Below, piece after piece: positions 29,724 through 36,057 of a stretch of DNA of 43,196 nucleotides. The stretch's first letter is position 1. Each line of letters opens with the position of its first letter. A program made the translations under genes and the position numbers. Under the pieces are notes generated by a model. That model was not told the DNA's origin. It worked only from the letters and a program-made list of their open reading frames with translations, and made no database searches. The stretch spans positions 1 through 43,196 of the forward strand of contig NZ_BAKM01000037.1 in NCBI RefSeq assembly GCF_000614185.1, read 5' to 3'. The stretch comes from Phocaeicola sartorii JCM 17136 = DSM 21941. Its GTDB lineage: Bacteria > Bacteroidota > Bacteroidia > Bacteroidales > Bacteroidaceae.

Positions 29724-31023
29724 AGTTTTCTATTATTTTAGGTATTAACAGGCTGAATTCACTGAATTCTCCTTCTATACTGTTGATATATATTCTTCCC
29801 TCGTGGGCTTCCATTACTTGATAAACATAGTTAAGTCCTAGTCCGAATCCTGAGGGGCCTCCCTTCCGGGTTCGTTTGATGGCCGATGCACGCTCGAACT
29901 TCTCGAGAATCTTCTTTTGGTCTTTTTGCGGAATTCCAATACCATTGTCGTGTATGTTGATAATGTCATGTTTGGCATCGCTCGATGAACTGATGTTTAT
30001 CTTTACCGATTCTTTAGAATATTTTATGGCATTGTCTATCAAATTACTGATTGCTTCCTTCAGAAACTCTTCATCGGCATATACTTTTTCTGTTTTTAAG
30101 TGTGTAGTAAAATGAATTGTTTTTTCTGTTTTTATAGTAAATTTCTCAATCAAGTCTTCTATCATGGGAGATAATGAAATATCTTTTTTATTCATCTCCA
30201 GTTTGTGCTGCTCCAGTTTGGCCAGTGTCAGTACTTTGTTGGAAAGAGCCGACAAATGTTCCAGTTCACTTTCTACAATGGTGAAATAATGGTTCTTTAT
30301 CTCCGGTTTATCATCCAGTTTTCCGCTATGCAGCCTGCTGGCGCACATGATGGCAGAGCTGATGGGCGTTTTCATATCATGAATCATGGCGTAGGAGAAA
30401 TCTTCTTTTAGCTGGGCTATTTTCCTTTCTGTGATGATGATTTTTATTTGGTAAAACAATCCGATGAAAGCGAATACCACCATAACTGCTGTAGTCAGCA
30501 ATAAGATTCCCATGCGTGCAAATATGCTCCAATGCGGATTCATCAATATCATTTGTACAGCTTGTGACCGGTCTGTGCGGATAGGAATTTCTTTGGAATG
30601 GATGGCACTCCACGACAGGAAACTTTCTTTTTTGCTTTGTTGAAGCACCTCCTTGTTTTTGGGATTTATAAGATTCAATGTGAAGTCACTGCTTATTTTG
30701 TGTTCTAAGAGGAGAGTGGAAGCGATGGAATCCACGTCTTCTATAGAGATATAATAACCTAGGTTATAGAGTCCTTCTTCCAAGTAAGTGATTTCGGGAA
30801 TACTGTCGGTTGCTGATTCTCCTTTTATGCTTGTTCCCTTTGGCGTTTTATTAAGTCTTATAATAGCTTCTTCTTCTATTGACTTATATAAAATTTGATT
30901 GGTTTCTTCGTATATATTGTCTTTAATAAGTATATAAGTATTGCACAACCACATTAATTGCATTGTAAATATGGAAATCAAACTAATGATAGTGATTATC
31001 TTTATATATTTTGTTTTTATCAT
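29716..31023 (-). CDS. Membrane sensor histidine kinase of the peptide locus
   Basis: The protein has 435 residues. Transmembrane helix 1 (about 8-28) and helix 2 (about 170-195) enclose a periplasmic domain of about 140 residues, the likely signal input. His215 in MIHDMKTPIS is the phosphorylation site; the ATPase shows NLIDNAIKYS (N box), HDNGIGIP (G1) and SGFGLGLNYV (G2). The overall pattern resembles the RprX/RprY pair of B. fragilis. It is divergent from the first peptide gene and overlaps the regulator gene. In Gram-positive peptide systems the analogous kinase senses the exported peptide; that role here is inference. Confidence 0.92.
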   Translation of the reverse strand: MIKTKYIKIITIISLISIFTMQLMWLCNTYILIKDNIYEETNQILYKSIEEEAIIRLNKTPKGTSIKGESATDSIPEITYLEEGLYNLGYYISIEDVDSIASTLLLEHKISSDFTLNLINPKNKEVLQQSKKESFLSWSAIHSKEIPIRTDRSQAVQMILMNPHWSIFARMGILLLTTAVMVVFAFIGLFYQIKIIITERKIAQLKEDFSYAMIHDMKTPISSAIMCASRLHSGKLDDKPEIKNHYFTIVESELEHLSALSNKVLTLAKLEQHKLEMNKKDISLSPMIEDLIEKFTIKTEKTIHFTTHLKTEKVYADEEFLKEAISNLIDNAIKYSKESVKINISSSSDAKHDIINIHDNGIGIPQKDQKKILEKFERASAIKRTRKGGPSGFGLGLNYVYQVMEAHEGRIYINSIEGEFSEFSLLIPKIIENYD

Positions 31024-31028
31024 GGTGG

Positions 31029-31036
31029 CAAATATA
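31029..31036 (-). promoter_or_regulatory. -7 box for the sensor/regulator operon
   Basis: CAAATATA on the plus strand reads TATATTTG on the minus strand. It lies 5 bp before the kinase start codon, so the mRNA would be almost leaderless. The GATAACA pair at 31057-31074 lies 20 bp upstream of it, so autoregulation is possible. Confidence 0.45.
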
Positions 31037-31056
31037 ATAACTTATTTTTAATAGTG

Positions 31057-31103
31057 GATAACATTCAGATAACATATTATTAAAATATCTCCTGTTATTT
31101 TTG
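31057..31103 (+). promoter_or_regulatory. Operator-promoter 1: GATAACA pair plus -7 box (first peptide gene)
   Basis: GATAACA at 31057-31063 and 31068-31074 (11-bp period), then 21 bp, then TATTTTTG at 31096-31103. It faces the first peptide gene at 31149 and sits between it and the divergent kinase gene. It is the first of five sites with identical geometry. Confidence 0.8.
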
Positions 31104-31148
31104 CAATATCAAAATAAAACACTTATATATAATTTAAAATGTAATATT

Positions 31149-31283
31149 ATGGAGAAAATAGTAACACTATTGGGTAATGAAGAACAAACTTCTATTTATG
31201 GAGGAGAAATAAAAAGAACCTATGATTGGAAACCAAGAGAAGATAAAAATCCAAAACCGGAAACTCAATGGACAAACAATTAA
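31149..31283 (+). CDS. Double-glycine leader peptide precursor 1A (44 aa)
   Basis: The leader is MEKIVTLLGNEEQTSIYGG, ending in Gly-Gly at 18-19, the cut site expected for a C39 peptidase such as the one encoded at 40610. The 25-residue core is polar and charged (EIKRTYDWKP..., many K, E, P, N) with no cysteine. It is the first gene after operator 1 and has a diverged counterpart at 34496. Function as a signal or toxin peptide is inferred from leader and context only. Confidence 0.75.
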   Translation: MEKIVTLLGNEEQTSIYGGEIKRTYDWKPREDKNPKPETQWTNN

Positions 31284-31289
31284 CATAAA

Positions 31290-31336
31290 GATAACAATCC
31301 GATAACAAAGAGTTTGAAAAAGTCGGTTTATTTTTG
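31290..31336 (+). promoter_or_regulatory. Operator-promoter 2: GATAACA pair plus -7 box
   Basis: GATAACA at 31290-31296 and 31301-31307, then 21 bp, then TATTTTTG at 31329-31336. It begins 6 bp after the first peptide stop and should drive the row of small genes from 31362 to 32773. Confidence 0.8.
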
Positions 31337-31361
31337 TCACATCAAAACAAACAAAAGAGAT

Positions 31362-31534
31362 ATGGAAAAAACGAGTATAAACGAATAAGGTAGAGAAATA
31401 AATAACATGATCGGTATACCACTTTTTACTGTCCGCTTGTTTAAACGAAGAATCAGAGATTGTCCGGATCTTGGAATAAGGGAAGTAACACAAACACAAA
31501 ACACGATAAGAATTTAATAAAATGGAAACGCTGA
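31362..31534 (+). pseudogene. Degraded copy of the 52-residue peptide gene
   Basis: Alignment with the open frame at 34698-34856 shows two C-to-T nonsense changes (first at codon 9, 31386-31388) and a 14-bp insertion (gtataccacttttt near 31411). Only MEKTSINE can be made from the start. The surrounding bases remain closely similar, so the decay is recent. Confidence 0.75.
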
Positions 31535-31644
31535 CGTTGGCAGAATGTATGAATATTTATGGCGGATGCTACATTTACAGTAGCAGTACTAGTCTGACTA
31601 GTGTATTTGTAGTACCCAGCCGTTTTAGAGAATTATTTTCTTAG
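31522..31644 (+). CDS. Double-glycine leader peptide precursor 2A (40 aa)
   Basis: The very short leader METLTLAECMNIYGG ends in Gly14-Gly15. The 25-residue core begins CYIYSSSTSLTS and ends SRFRELFS: one cysteine, a Ser/Thr-rich stretch, then a hydrophobic VFVV patch and an Arg-rich end. The copy at 34844 differs at a single residue (Ser21 to Gly), although neighbouring genes have decayed, which suggests it is under selection. No modification enzyme is encoded near enough to propose a modified peptide. Confidence 0.78.
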   Translation: METLTLAECMNIYGGCYIYSSSTSLTSVFVVPSRFRELFS

Positions 31645-31672
31645 TATATAACAACAACACACAAAATGAAGT

Positions 31673-31819
31673 ATGAAAAAGAATGATTATTGCATGGTGA
31701 AGCCACTCAGTGGTGAGGAACATGTACAGGTATCGGGAGGATATGTGCCTCCTACTGCGGAACAGATGGAACAACTCCGTGAGAAATATGGACCATTAGC
31801 AGATATTATCTGCTGGTAG
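31673..31819 (+). CDS. Double-glycine leader peptide precursor 3A (48 aa)
   Basis: The leader runs MKKNDYCMVKPLSGEEHVQV and ends SGG (Gly22-Gly23); LSGEE is close to the usual L-S-x-E-E element. The 25-residue core begins YVPPTAEQMEQLREKYG and ends ADIICW, probably a short amphipathic helix with one cysteine. It follows the previous gene by 28 bp. Its counterpart at 34995 is frameshifted and has lost the first Gly. Confidence 0.78.
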   Translation: MKKNDYCMVKPLSGEEHVQVSGGYVPPTAEQMEQLREKYGPLADIICW

Positions 31820-31865
31820 ACTTTTATACAAACACAATTTATTAACTAATTAAAAAATTACGATT

Positions 31866-32045
31866 ATGAAACATTTAAATGAAAACGCTTTGATGCAGGA
31901 AATGAATGTAGGTGAAATGCAAAATGTGAATGGAGGGTGGGTTGCCTTAACTCTCGCTGTGGCTGGTGCTGCAATTTATGTATACAATAATTGGGATGAT
32001 TTTTGTGAAGGAGTTAATGATGGATGGGACAGAACACGAAATTAG
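31866..32045 (+). CDS. Double-glycine leader peptide precursor 4 (59 aa), bacteriocin-like
   Basis: The leader MKHLNENALMQEMNVGEMQN ends VNGG (Gly23-Gly24). The 35-residue core starts WVALTLAVAGAAIYVYNNW, a hydrophobic helix long enough to span a membrane, and ends in an acidic, Trp-containing tail (DDFCEGVNDGWDRTRN). This pattern is like unmodified class II bacteriocins. It exists only in copy A and is followed 18 bp later by another Gly-Gly peptide, so the two could act as a pair. Confidence 0.78.
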   Translation: MKHLNENALMQEMNVGEMQNVNGGWVALTLAVAGAAIYVYNNWDDFCEGVNDGWDRTRN

Positions 32046-32063
32046 TAATTAAAATATTATATT

Positions 32064-32234
32064 ATGAAATATATTTATGAAGAATTATCTGAACAAGAAT
32101 ATAAATGTTTTTGTGGTGGAGATAAAGCCATGAAAAGTTTAGGAGATAGTATAGGTTCTATAGGAGGGAATATCTGTAATTTTCTAGAATATTTTGGCCA
32201 AATTGCACAAAACAGTCCAACAACTTATGGATAA
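32064..32234 (+). CDS. Double-glycine leader peptide precursor 5 (56 aa), possible partner of precursor 4
   Basis: The leader MKYIYEELSEQEYKCFCGG has the L-S-x-x-E element and ends in Gly18-Gly19. The 37-residue core starts DKAMKSLGDSIGSIGG and contains GDSIG, a GxxxG motif of the type that joins the two helices of class IIb two-peptide bacteriocins. NICNFLEYFGQIAQ follows. It is found only in copy A, beside precursor 4. Two-peptide action is inference. Confidence 0.76.
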   Translation: MKYIYEELSEQEYKCFCGGDKAMKSLGDSIGSIGGNICNFLEYFGQIAQNSPTTYG

Positions 32235-32245
32235 AAAAAATATAT

Positions 32246-32359
32246 ATGGAACAAACAGATTTACAAAAAGAAAACAAAAAATTGAAGCGAATTAATTTTA
32301 TCTTAATTATTTATGTAGTTGTATCAATTGGTATTCAATTATATAATATATTAGTGTGA
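32246..32359 (+). CDS. 37-residue single-pass membrane peptide, copy A
   Basis: The product begins MEQTDLQKENKKLKR and continues with a hydrophobic helix (INFILIIYVVVSIGIQLYNI). It has no Gly-Gly leader, so it is not an obvious export substrate. Copies at 32246 and 35944 encode the same 37 residues, each followed by a hairpin and then the MutS-like gene. A small membrane subunit, immunity peptide or leader peptide are all possible. Confidence 0.7.
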   Translation: MEQTDLQKENKKLKRINFILIIYVVVSIGIQLYNILV

Positions 32360-32377
32360 TAAAAGTTATTTTCTAAT

Positions 32378-32430
32378 AAGAGTTAACTAAAATCATAGAA
32401 AACGATTTTTTCTTTTTTTAGTTAACTCTT
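32378..32430 (+). promoter_or_regulatory. Strong hairpin before the truncated MutS-like gene
   Basis: Arms 32378-32392 and 32416-32430 pair over 15 bp (AAGAGTTAACTAAAA), with an inner ATC/GAT extension and a T-rich right side. It lies 18 bp after the 37-residue peptide and 43 bp before the next ATG. It may terminate or attenuate. In copy B four bases of the left arm are missing and the stem falls to about 8 bp. Confidence 0.55.
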
Positions 32431-32473
32431 TTAGTTAGAACAGATTTTTATTTGTGGTTTCTAATTGTAAGCC

Positions 32474-32773
32474 ATGGAATATCTCAATTGCGACAATATG
32501 GAAAAAGGAATAAAAGCATACCATTTATATCTGAACTTATATAATATAGAAGAAGTACTACCAGAGACCGTGCGTGAAGACTTAAATATGGATGATCTAT
32601 GTGAACAAGTAGATTATACCTCTTCTTGTATAGGGAGGCAATATCTTTATCATATTTTGTGCATGGATAAAGTTTCTGATGTTGCCAAACATGAACAGTT
32701 TATAGAGAAACTGCAAACAGATCATCCGCTTCGAAATCAATTAGTGAATGCTCTTCAAAAACTGAATAAATGA
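32474..32773 (+). pseudogene. Truncated 99-residue N-terminus of the MutS-like protein
   Basis: Codons 1-99 are nearly identical to the start of the 513-residue protein at 36167 (a few substitutions such as H8N, C23Y, T25I). The match stops at LQKLNK, where copy A reads a stop codon. No membrane or ATPase part is present, so it cannot act as an ATPase. The stop overlaps the start of the next gene as ATGA. It is probably what remained after recombination; a separate use of the N-terminal domain is not excluded. Confidence 0.82.
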
Positions 32774-33135
32774 GAAAAAAACATAGATTGCTTCACTTGA
32801 TAGTAGGTTGTCTCTTTATTATAATAATGTTGTTATTCCGGACATATTATCGTCCTTGGATATATACAAATCATTTATTTGATTTTTATCTTGCCGATAT
32901 ATACACTAATCTGTTTGGTGAATGTGTTGTTTTTTTTATTCTTGTTTCTCTTTTTTCTCCTAATGAAATGTATAAGCCGATTAAGTTGCTTTTATATTCT
33001 TCATGTGGATTGATAATATATGAATTATTGGGATTGATAGTGGAAGGAGGATTATGTGATTATAAAGATATAATTGCTACTTTTGTCGGCGCTTTATTGT
33101 CTTATGTAATAAATAGAATAATTATTCAGTATTAG
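32770..33135 (+). CDS. VanZ-like four-helix membrane protein
   Basis: The protein has 121 residues with about four hydrophobic helices. The last part, EGGLCDYKDIIATFVGALLSY, fits the VanZ-type signature D-x-x-D-I-x-x-T-x-x-G-x-x-x-G/S-Y. VanZ proteins give low-level teicoplanin resistance in enterococci, while most relatives have no known role. Its ATGA overlap with the truncated MutS-like frame makes it translationally coupled. As the last gene of a peptide operon it is a candidate immunity protein; this is inference. Confidence 0.7.
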   Translation: MRKKHRLLHLIVGCLFIIIMLLFRTYYRPWIYTNHLFDFYLADIYTNLFGECVVFFILVSLFSPNEMYKPIKLLLYSSCGLIIYELLGLIVEGGLCDYKDIIATFVGALLSYVINRIIIQY

Positions 33136-33151
33136 TTATTGAATAATGAAA

Positions 33152-34473
33152 CAATAGTTCGTTAAACATTTCTTTAACACTTATGCAGCGATTGCCGCAA
33201 ATTTAATACCTTCTTCCCATAGCTTTCGATTTATATCGGGATTCGGTTCAATACCTAACACAGAAATAAATTGTTGCATGAGGAAAATATTGTGGCATAG
33301 CACTTTCACCGAAGCCATTAATGAGACTGTTCCTTTCTCCAGTGCTTTGACTTTAGCCAGATTTACGGTGGTCAGTGAAGCGTTGAAATGAAAATGAAGT
33401 TTATCAATATCCCGGCTTTGGCAATTTGTCAGTCCTGTGAATTGTTTACTGTCTCTAAAAAATTTATGGGAAGCGTGTCCTATAAAAATCCAAAACATCT
33501 TTCGCCTTCATTTGCATATCAGTTGAGAAATATAGTTTCCGTACTTTCTTATCTTCACTTTCCCAAATACACAACAGTATATCTCTGCTCAATGAACGTG
33601 AATGCGCTACTGCTGAAAGAATACGCCCTTTCCCATTCTCCAAATTGATTATTTCAAATCTGTCCTCTTCCAGGTGTTCTATCTCGATTTTGCCATCATA
33701 TAATTGGGGTCTCTCCCTTTTACCTGTAGGCTGTTCTGTGGTGAGATACCGGAAATAGGCATCATCTCTAAATCGCTGATTACATGAAATCCCATTTCAA
33801 GCGCGCCCTCCACAAATGTGGATTTGGAGAAGTAGGCATCCGCAATCACATAGTTTGTCAATCGCTGGAGTATTTCTTTGCGTGTACGTAGCACATGTAA
33901 ATACCAGTCTATTAATGTGTATTTAACTTGCTCCAGTGTTTTTGTCGGTGGTGTTTGAACAGTTTCCAAATGGAAGCAGGTATGAAGGTCCATATCAATG
34001 AGACCGATGCCGGAGATTTCCAAACCACGTTTAGCCATCTTGGCGCAACCCGACCAAAAACGACCCATGTACGGAGTGCGTTTGCCCGATTTGATGATAT
34101 AGCTCGGATCGAAAGCAATCGCAACACGATTACCTGTCCGAGATGCCGCTAAGCTGGCATTAAAGGATAACCAGTCGAACCTGCGACCAAACTGCTGACG
34201 ATAGCGTTGTTCACCAAAGTGACCATAACGACCCAGTTGAAGGAAATTAATCCGACCCGGGATAATCAAATATAAAAGTAGTACTTCAAGCATAAACTTT
34301 TCACGCCATTTGTTTATCTTTACCGCCGATTTCATCAGCACACTATTATTACTCTAAATATTGGTCAAGTTCGTTCAGATTCATTTTTTCAGGATCTCGT
34401 AACCCTTAATATAATGAATCGGTAGGACTTGACTTACTTTTTATCTGTTAATTCAAAACTTAACGAACTATTG
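33152..34473 (-). mobile_element. Decayed IS4-like insertion sequence between the two cassette copies
   Basis: Perfect 14-bp terminal inverted repeats, CAATAGTTCGTTAA (33152-33165) and TTAACGAACTATTG (34460-34473), bound a 1322-bp element with one minus-strand transposase gene. No target-site duplication is visible: the left flank reads ATGAAA and the right TAATTT. The right end abuts the exact first base of homology of copy B. This suggests that the element took part in the duplication or in a deletion that removed the promoter of copy B's first gene. Confidence 0.8.
33181..34341 (-). pseudogene. IS4-like DDE transposase, multiple frameshifts
   Basis: The N-terminal 220 residues (34341-33679) show FDPSYI and NYVIADAYFSKSTFV, plausible first and second Asp regions of a DDE transposase. 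The frame is lost after HVISDL near 33770, and restoring a base gives AYFRYLTTEQPTGK. A second break lies near 33475-33485, where two bases appear to be missing before FFRDSKQFTGLTNCQSRDID; the end is open to 33181 (stop after FAAIAA). With these breaks it should be inactive as read. Confidence 0.8.
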
Positions 34474-34495
34474 TAATTTAAAATGTAATATTGTT

Positions 34496-34594
34496 ATGTA
34501 TAAACTAGTATTAGAGTTAAGTAGTAAAGAACAAATTTCCATTTATGGAGGAGAGAAGAAAAATTATAGGTGGATAAATAAAGAAGAAATATAA
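34496..34594 (+). CDS. Double-glycine leader peptide precursor 1B (32 aa)
   Basis: The leader MYKLVLELSSKEQISIYGG keeps the Gly-Gly end (18-19) and improves the L-S-x-x-E element compared with 1A. The core is only 13 residues (EKKNYRWINKEEI), half the size of 1A's and different in sequence, while the leaders and the DNA upstream are homologous. It has no operator of its own because the insertion sequence ends 22 bp before the ATG. It may be poorly expressed or read from the element. Confidence 0.68.
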   Translation: MYKLVLELSSKEQISIYGGEKKNYRWINKEEI

Positions 34595-34622
34595 TTTTAA
34601 TTGGAAGAACAATTAACATAAA

Positions 34623-34669
34623 GATAACAATTCAATAACAAATAATTAAAAAAAAGCAATTTACCTTTG
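34623..34669 (+). promoter_or_regulatory. Operator-promoter 3: GATAACA/AATAACA pair plus -7 box
   Basis: GATAACA at 34623-34629 and AATAACA at 34634-34640 (11-bp period, one base changed), then 21 bp, then TACCTTTG at 34662-34669. It drives the copy B row of small genes. The sequence between repeat and box differs strongly from operator 2, so the kept spacing is informative. Confidence 0.75.
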
Positions 34670-34697
34670 TTACATCACAACAAACAAAAAGAGAGAT

Positions 34698-34856
34698 ATG
34701 GAAAAAACGAGTATAAACGAACAAGGTAGAGAAGTAAATAACATGATCGACTGTCCGCTTGTTCAAACGAAGAATCAGAGATTGTCCGGATCTTGGAATA
34801 AGGGAAGTAACACAAACATAAAACACGATAAGAATTTAATAAAATGGAAACGCTGA
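34698..34856 (+). CDS. 52-residue peptide, possible Gly-Ser leader precursor
   Basis: The frame starts MEKTSINEQGREVNNMIDC, continues with QTKNQRLSGSWNKGSN and ends NLIKWKR, a basic product. LSGS at about 30-33 could be a Gly-Ser processing site, since C39 peptidases also accept GS or GA ends, but this is uncertain. The last 13 bases overlap the next gene. The copy A counterpart is destroyed by stops and an insertion, which argues that it is dispensable. Confidence 0.5.
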   Translation: MEKTSINEQGREVNNMIDCPLVQTKNQRLSGSWNKGSNTNIKHDKNLIKWKR

Positions 34857-34966
34857 CGTTGGCAGAATGTATGAATATTTATGGTGGATGCTACATTTAC
34901 AGTGGCAGCACTAGTCTGACTAGTGTATTTGTAGTACCCAGCCGTTTTAGAGAATTATTTTCTTAG
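34844..34966 (+). CDS. Double-glycine leader peptide precursor 2B (40 aa)
   Basis: It is identical to the peptide at 31522 except Gly for Ser at residue 21. The METLTLAECMNIYGG leader and the 25-residue core beginning CYIYSGSTSLTS are preserved. It follows operator 3. Confidence 0.75.
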   Translation: METLTLAECMNIYGGCYIYSGSTSLTSVFVVPSRFRELFS

Positions 34967-34994
34967 TATATAACAACAACACACAAAATGAAGT

Positions 34995-35142
34995 ATGAAA
35001 AAGGAATGGTTATTGCATGGTGAAGTCACTCAGTGGTGAGGAACATGTACAGTTATCGGAAGGATATGCGCCTCCTACTGCGGAACAGATGGAACAACTC
35101 CGTGAGAAATATGGATTGTTGTCAGATATTATCTGCTGGTAG
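34995..35142 (+). pseudogene. Decayed copy of the 48-residue peptide gene
   Basis: Compared with 31673-31819 an extra G after the fifth codon shifts the frame from the original start. An inner ATG at 35017 still opens 41 codons (MVKSLSGEEHVQLSEGYAPP...), but the Gly-Gly site reads Glu-Gly (GGA to GAA), which should block normal leader removal. The C-terminal core down to DIICW is kept. Confidence 0.75.
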
Positions 35143-35244
35143 CTTTTATGTAAACATAATTTTGACTATAGTTTAGAAATTGCAATATTACTATATTTTT
35201 TATATGATATTGAATTTGTAAAAAAATAGTAATCAAAATAGTTT

Positions 35245-35301
35245 ATGAGAAAATCTATTAAAACTACTCAGTATATTTATGAAATGAATAAAAAAATATA
35301 A
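35245..35301 (+). CDS. Possible 18-residue leader or coupling peptide
   Basis: MRKSIKTTQYIYEMNKKI ends exactly one base before the ATG of the next gene at 35302, so translation could couple the two. There is no Gly-Gly site. It may instead be a chance frame in an AT-rich stretch. Confidence 0.25.
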   Translation: MRKSIKTTQYIYEMNKKI

Positions 35302-35541
35302 ATGATGAGGTACAAATCAATAATAGAGAAATTCTGTAGAGACAATAGTGGAATAGTTAAAATGATAAAAACTATTTTTCTTTTTGGATTTTTGGTAGTA
35401 TTTGTATTGTTTGTATTACTCCTTCAAAATTCTAATTTGAATATAGAAGAAAGTATATTTAACTCTATAAATATAGTGAGTAAACTTACTTTACTAATAG
35501 TCGCAGTTAATTTTATAATACGAAGAAAAAATGGGAAATGA
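35302..35541 (+). CDS. Two-helix small membrane protein (79 aa), candidate immunity protein
   Basis: The chain has two hydrophobic segments, about 24-44 (IFLFGFLVVFVLFVLLL) and about 57-72 (VSKLTLLIVAVNFII), ending RRKNGK. Either of two adjacent ATGs (35302 or 35305) could be used. It overlaps or abuts the following Gly-Gly peptide gene, a common arrangement for a toxin or signal peptide with its immunity or sensing partner. It is unique to copy B. No family is recognised. Confidence 0.65.
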   Translation: MMRYKSIIEKFCRDNSGIVKMIKTIFLFGFLVVFVLFVLLLQNSNLNIEESIFNSINIVSKLTLLIVAVNFIIRRKNGK

Positions 35542-35635
35542 TATAATGACATCAAAATTGACATCATCTGAATTGAAAGAAATTCTAGGTGGAGTATTAT
35601 ATGGACTCAAGTACGGCAAAACAAAATTGGAGTAA
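35531..35635 (+). CDS. Double-glycine leader peptide precursor 6 (34 aa), pheromone-like core
   Basis: The leader MTSKLTSSELKEILGG (from the inner ATG at 35546; an upstream ATG at 35531 adds five residues) is the best match in the window to the classical L-S-x-x-E-L-x-x-I-x-G-G signal. The core is only VLYGLKYGKTKLE, 13 residues, basic and amphipathic, the size of a competence-type signal peptide. It follows the two-helix membrane protein directly. With an upstream histidine kinase this is the best candidate for an inducing peptide, which is inference. Confidence 0.75.
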   Translation: MGNDIMTSKLTSSELKEILGGVLYGLKYGKTKLE

Positions 35636-35730
35636 TATAACTTCTTTTTTTTGGCCTGTGCAATGATGGAATGTATGCACTCTTTTTCTTATAATAGAGT
35701 AATTTGGTGTTGCAATTGTGAAACTAATGT

Positions 35731-35793
35731 TTTATTTTAAAACGAAACAGTTTGTATTTGAGATAACTAGTGTGCAAGCATTTATAATTATCT
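35731..35793. repeat. 63-bp exact repeat, left copy
   Basis: All 63 bases are identical to 39259-39321. The homology resumes after the hairpin (AAACTTATAG at 35849 and 39331) and continues through the operator, so one upstream region has been copied in front of both the MutS-like unit and the exporter unit. Confidence 0.9.
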
Positions 35794-35809
35794 ATACTGC
35801 ATTCTAAAT

Positions 35810-35848
35810 AAAGATTCAGTGTTGAAAACATGTCAACACTGAATCTTT
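35810..35848 (+). terminator. Perfect 16-bp hairpin upstream of operator-promoter 4
   Basis: AAAGATTCAGTGTTGA (35810-35825) pairs with 35833-35848 around a 7-nt loop. It is absent from the otherwise homologous region at 39322-39330. No long T-run follows, so it may separate transcripts or bind a regulator. Confidence 0.5.
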
Positions 35849-35871
35849 AAACTTATAGGCATTAACCTAAA

Positions 35872-35918
35872 GATAACAATCCGATAACAAAGAGTTTGAA
35901 AAAGTTAGTTTATCTTTG
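35872..35918 (+). promoter_or_regulatory. Operator-promoter 4: GATAACA pair plus -7 box (MutS-like unit)
   Basis: GATAACA at 35872-35878 and 35883-35889, then 21 bp, then TATCTTTG at 35911-35918. It lies 26 bp before the 37-residue peptide gene and should drive that gene and the MutS-like gene. Confidence 0.8.
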
Positions 35919-35943
35919 TCGCATTGAAACAAACAAAAGAGAT

Positions 35944-36057
35944 ATGGAACAAACAGATTTACAAAAAGAAAACAAAAAATTGAAACGAATTAATTTTATC
36001 CTAATTATTTATGTAGTTGTATCAATTGGTATTCAATTATATAATATATTAGTGTGA
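35944..36057 (+). CDS. 37-residue single-pass membrane peptide, copy B
   Basis: It encodes the same protein as 32246-32359; base differences are silent. Here it is the first gene after operator 4 and precedes the complete MutS-like gene by 109 bp. Full protein conservation over two copies argues for a selected product. Confidence 0.72.
   Translation: MEQTDLQKENKKLKRINFILIIYVVVSIGIQLYNILV

Larger units (their letters stand above)
31130..32770 (+). repeat. Peptide cassette array, duplication copy A
   Basis: This segment is homologous to 34474-36463. Matched parts are the first peptide gene and its leader, the second operator-promoter, a degraded 52-residue frame, the 40-residue peptide, the 48-residue peptide, the 37-residue membrane peptide with its hairpin, and the first 99 codons of the MutS-like gene. 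Between the matched blocks copy A has two peptide genes (31866, 32064) where copy B has a membrane protein and another peptide gene. The homology ends sharply at 32770. Confidence 0.85.
35636..35943. other. Gene-free stretch with repeat, hairpin and operator
   Basis: These 308 bp hold no gene. They contain the end of the peptide transcript, a 63-bp sequence repeated at 39259, a 16-bp-stem hairpin, and operator-promoter 4, annotated separately. Confidence 0.6.
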
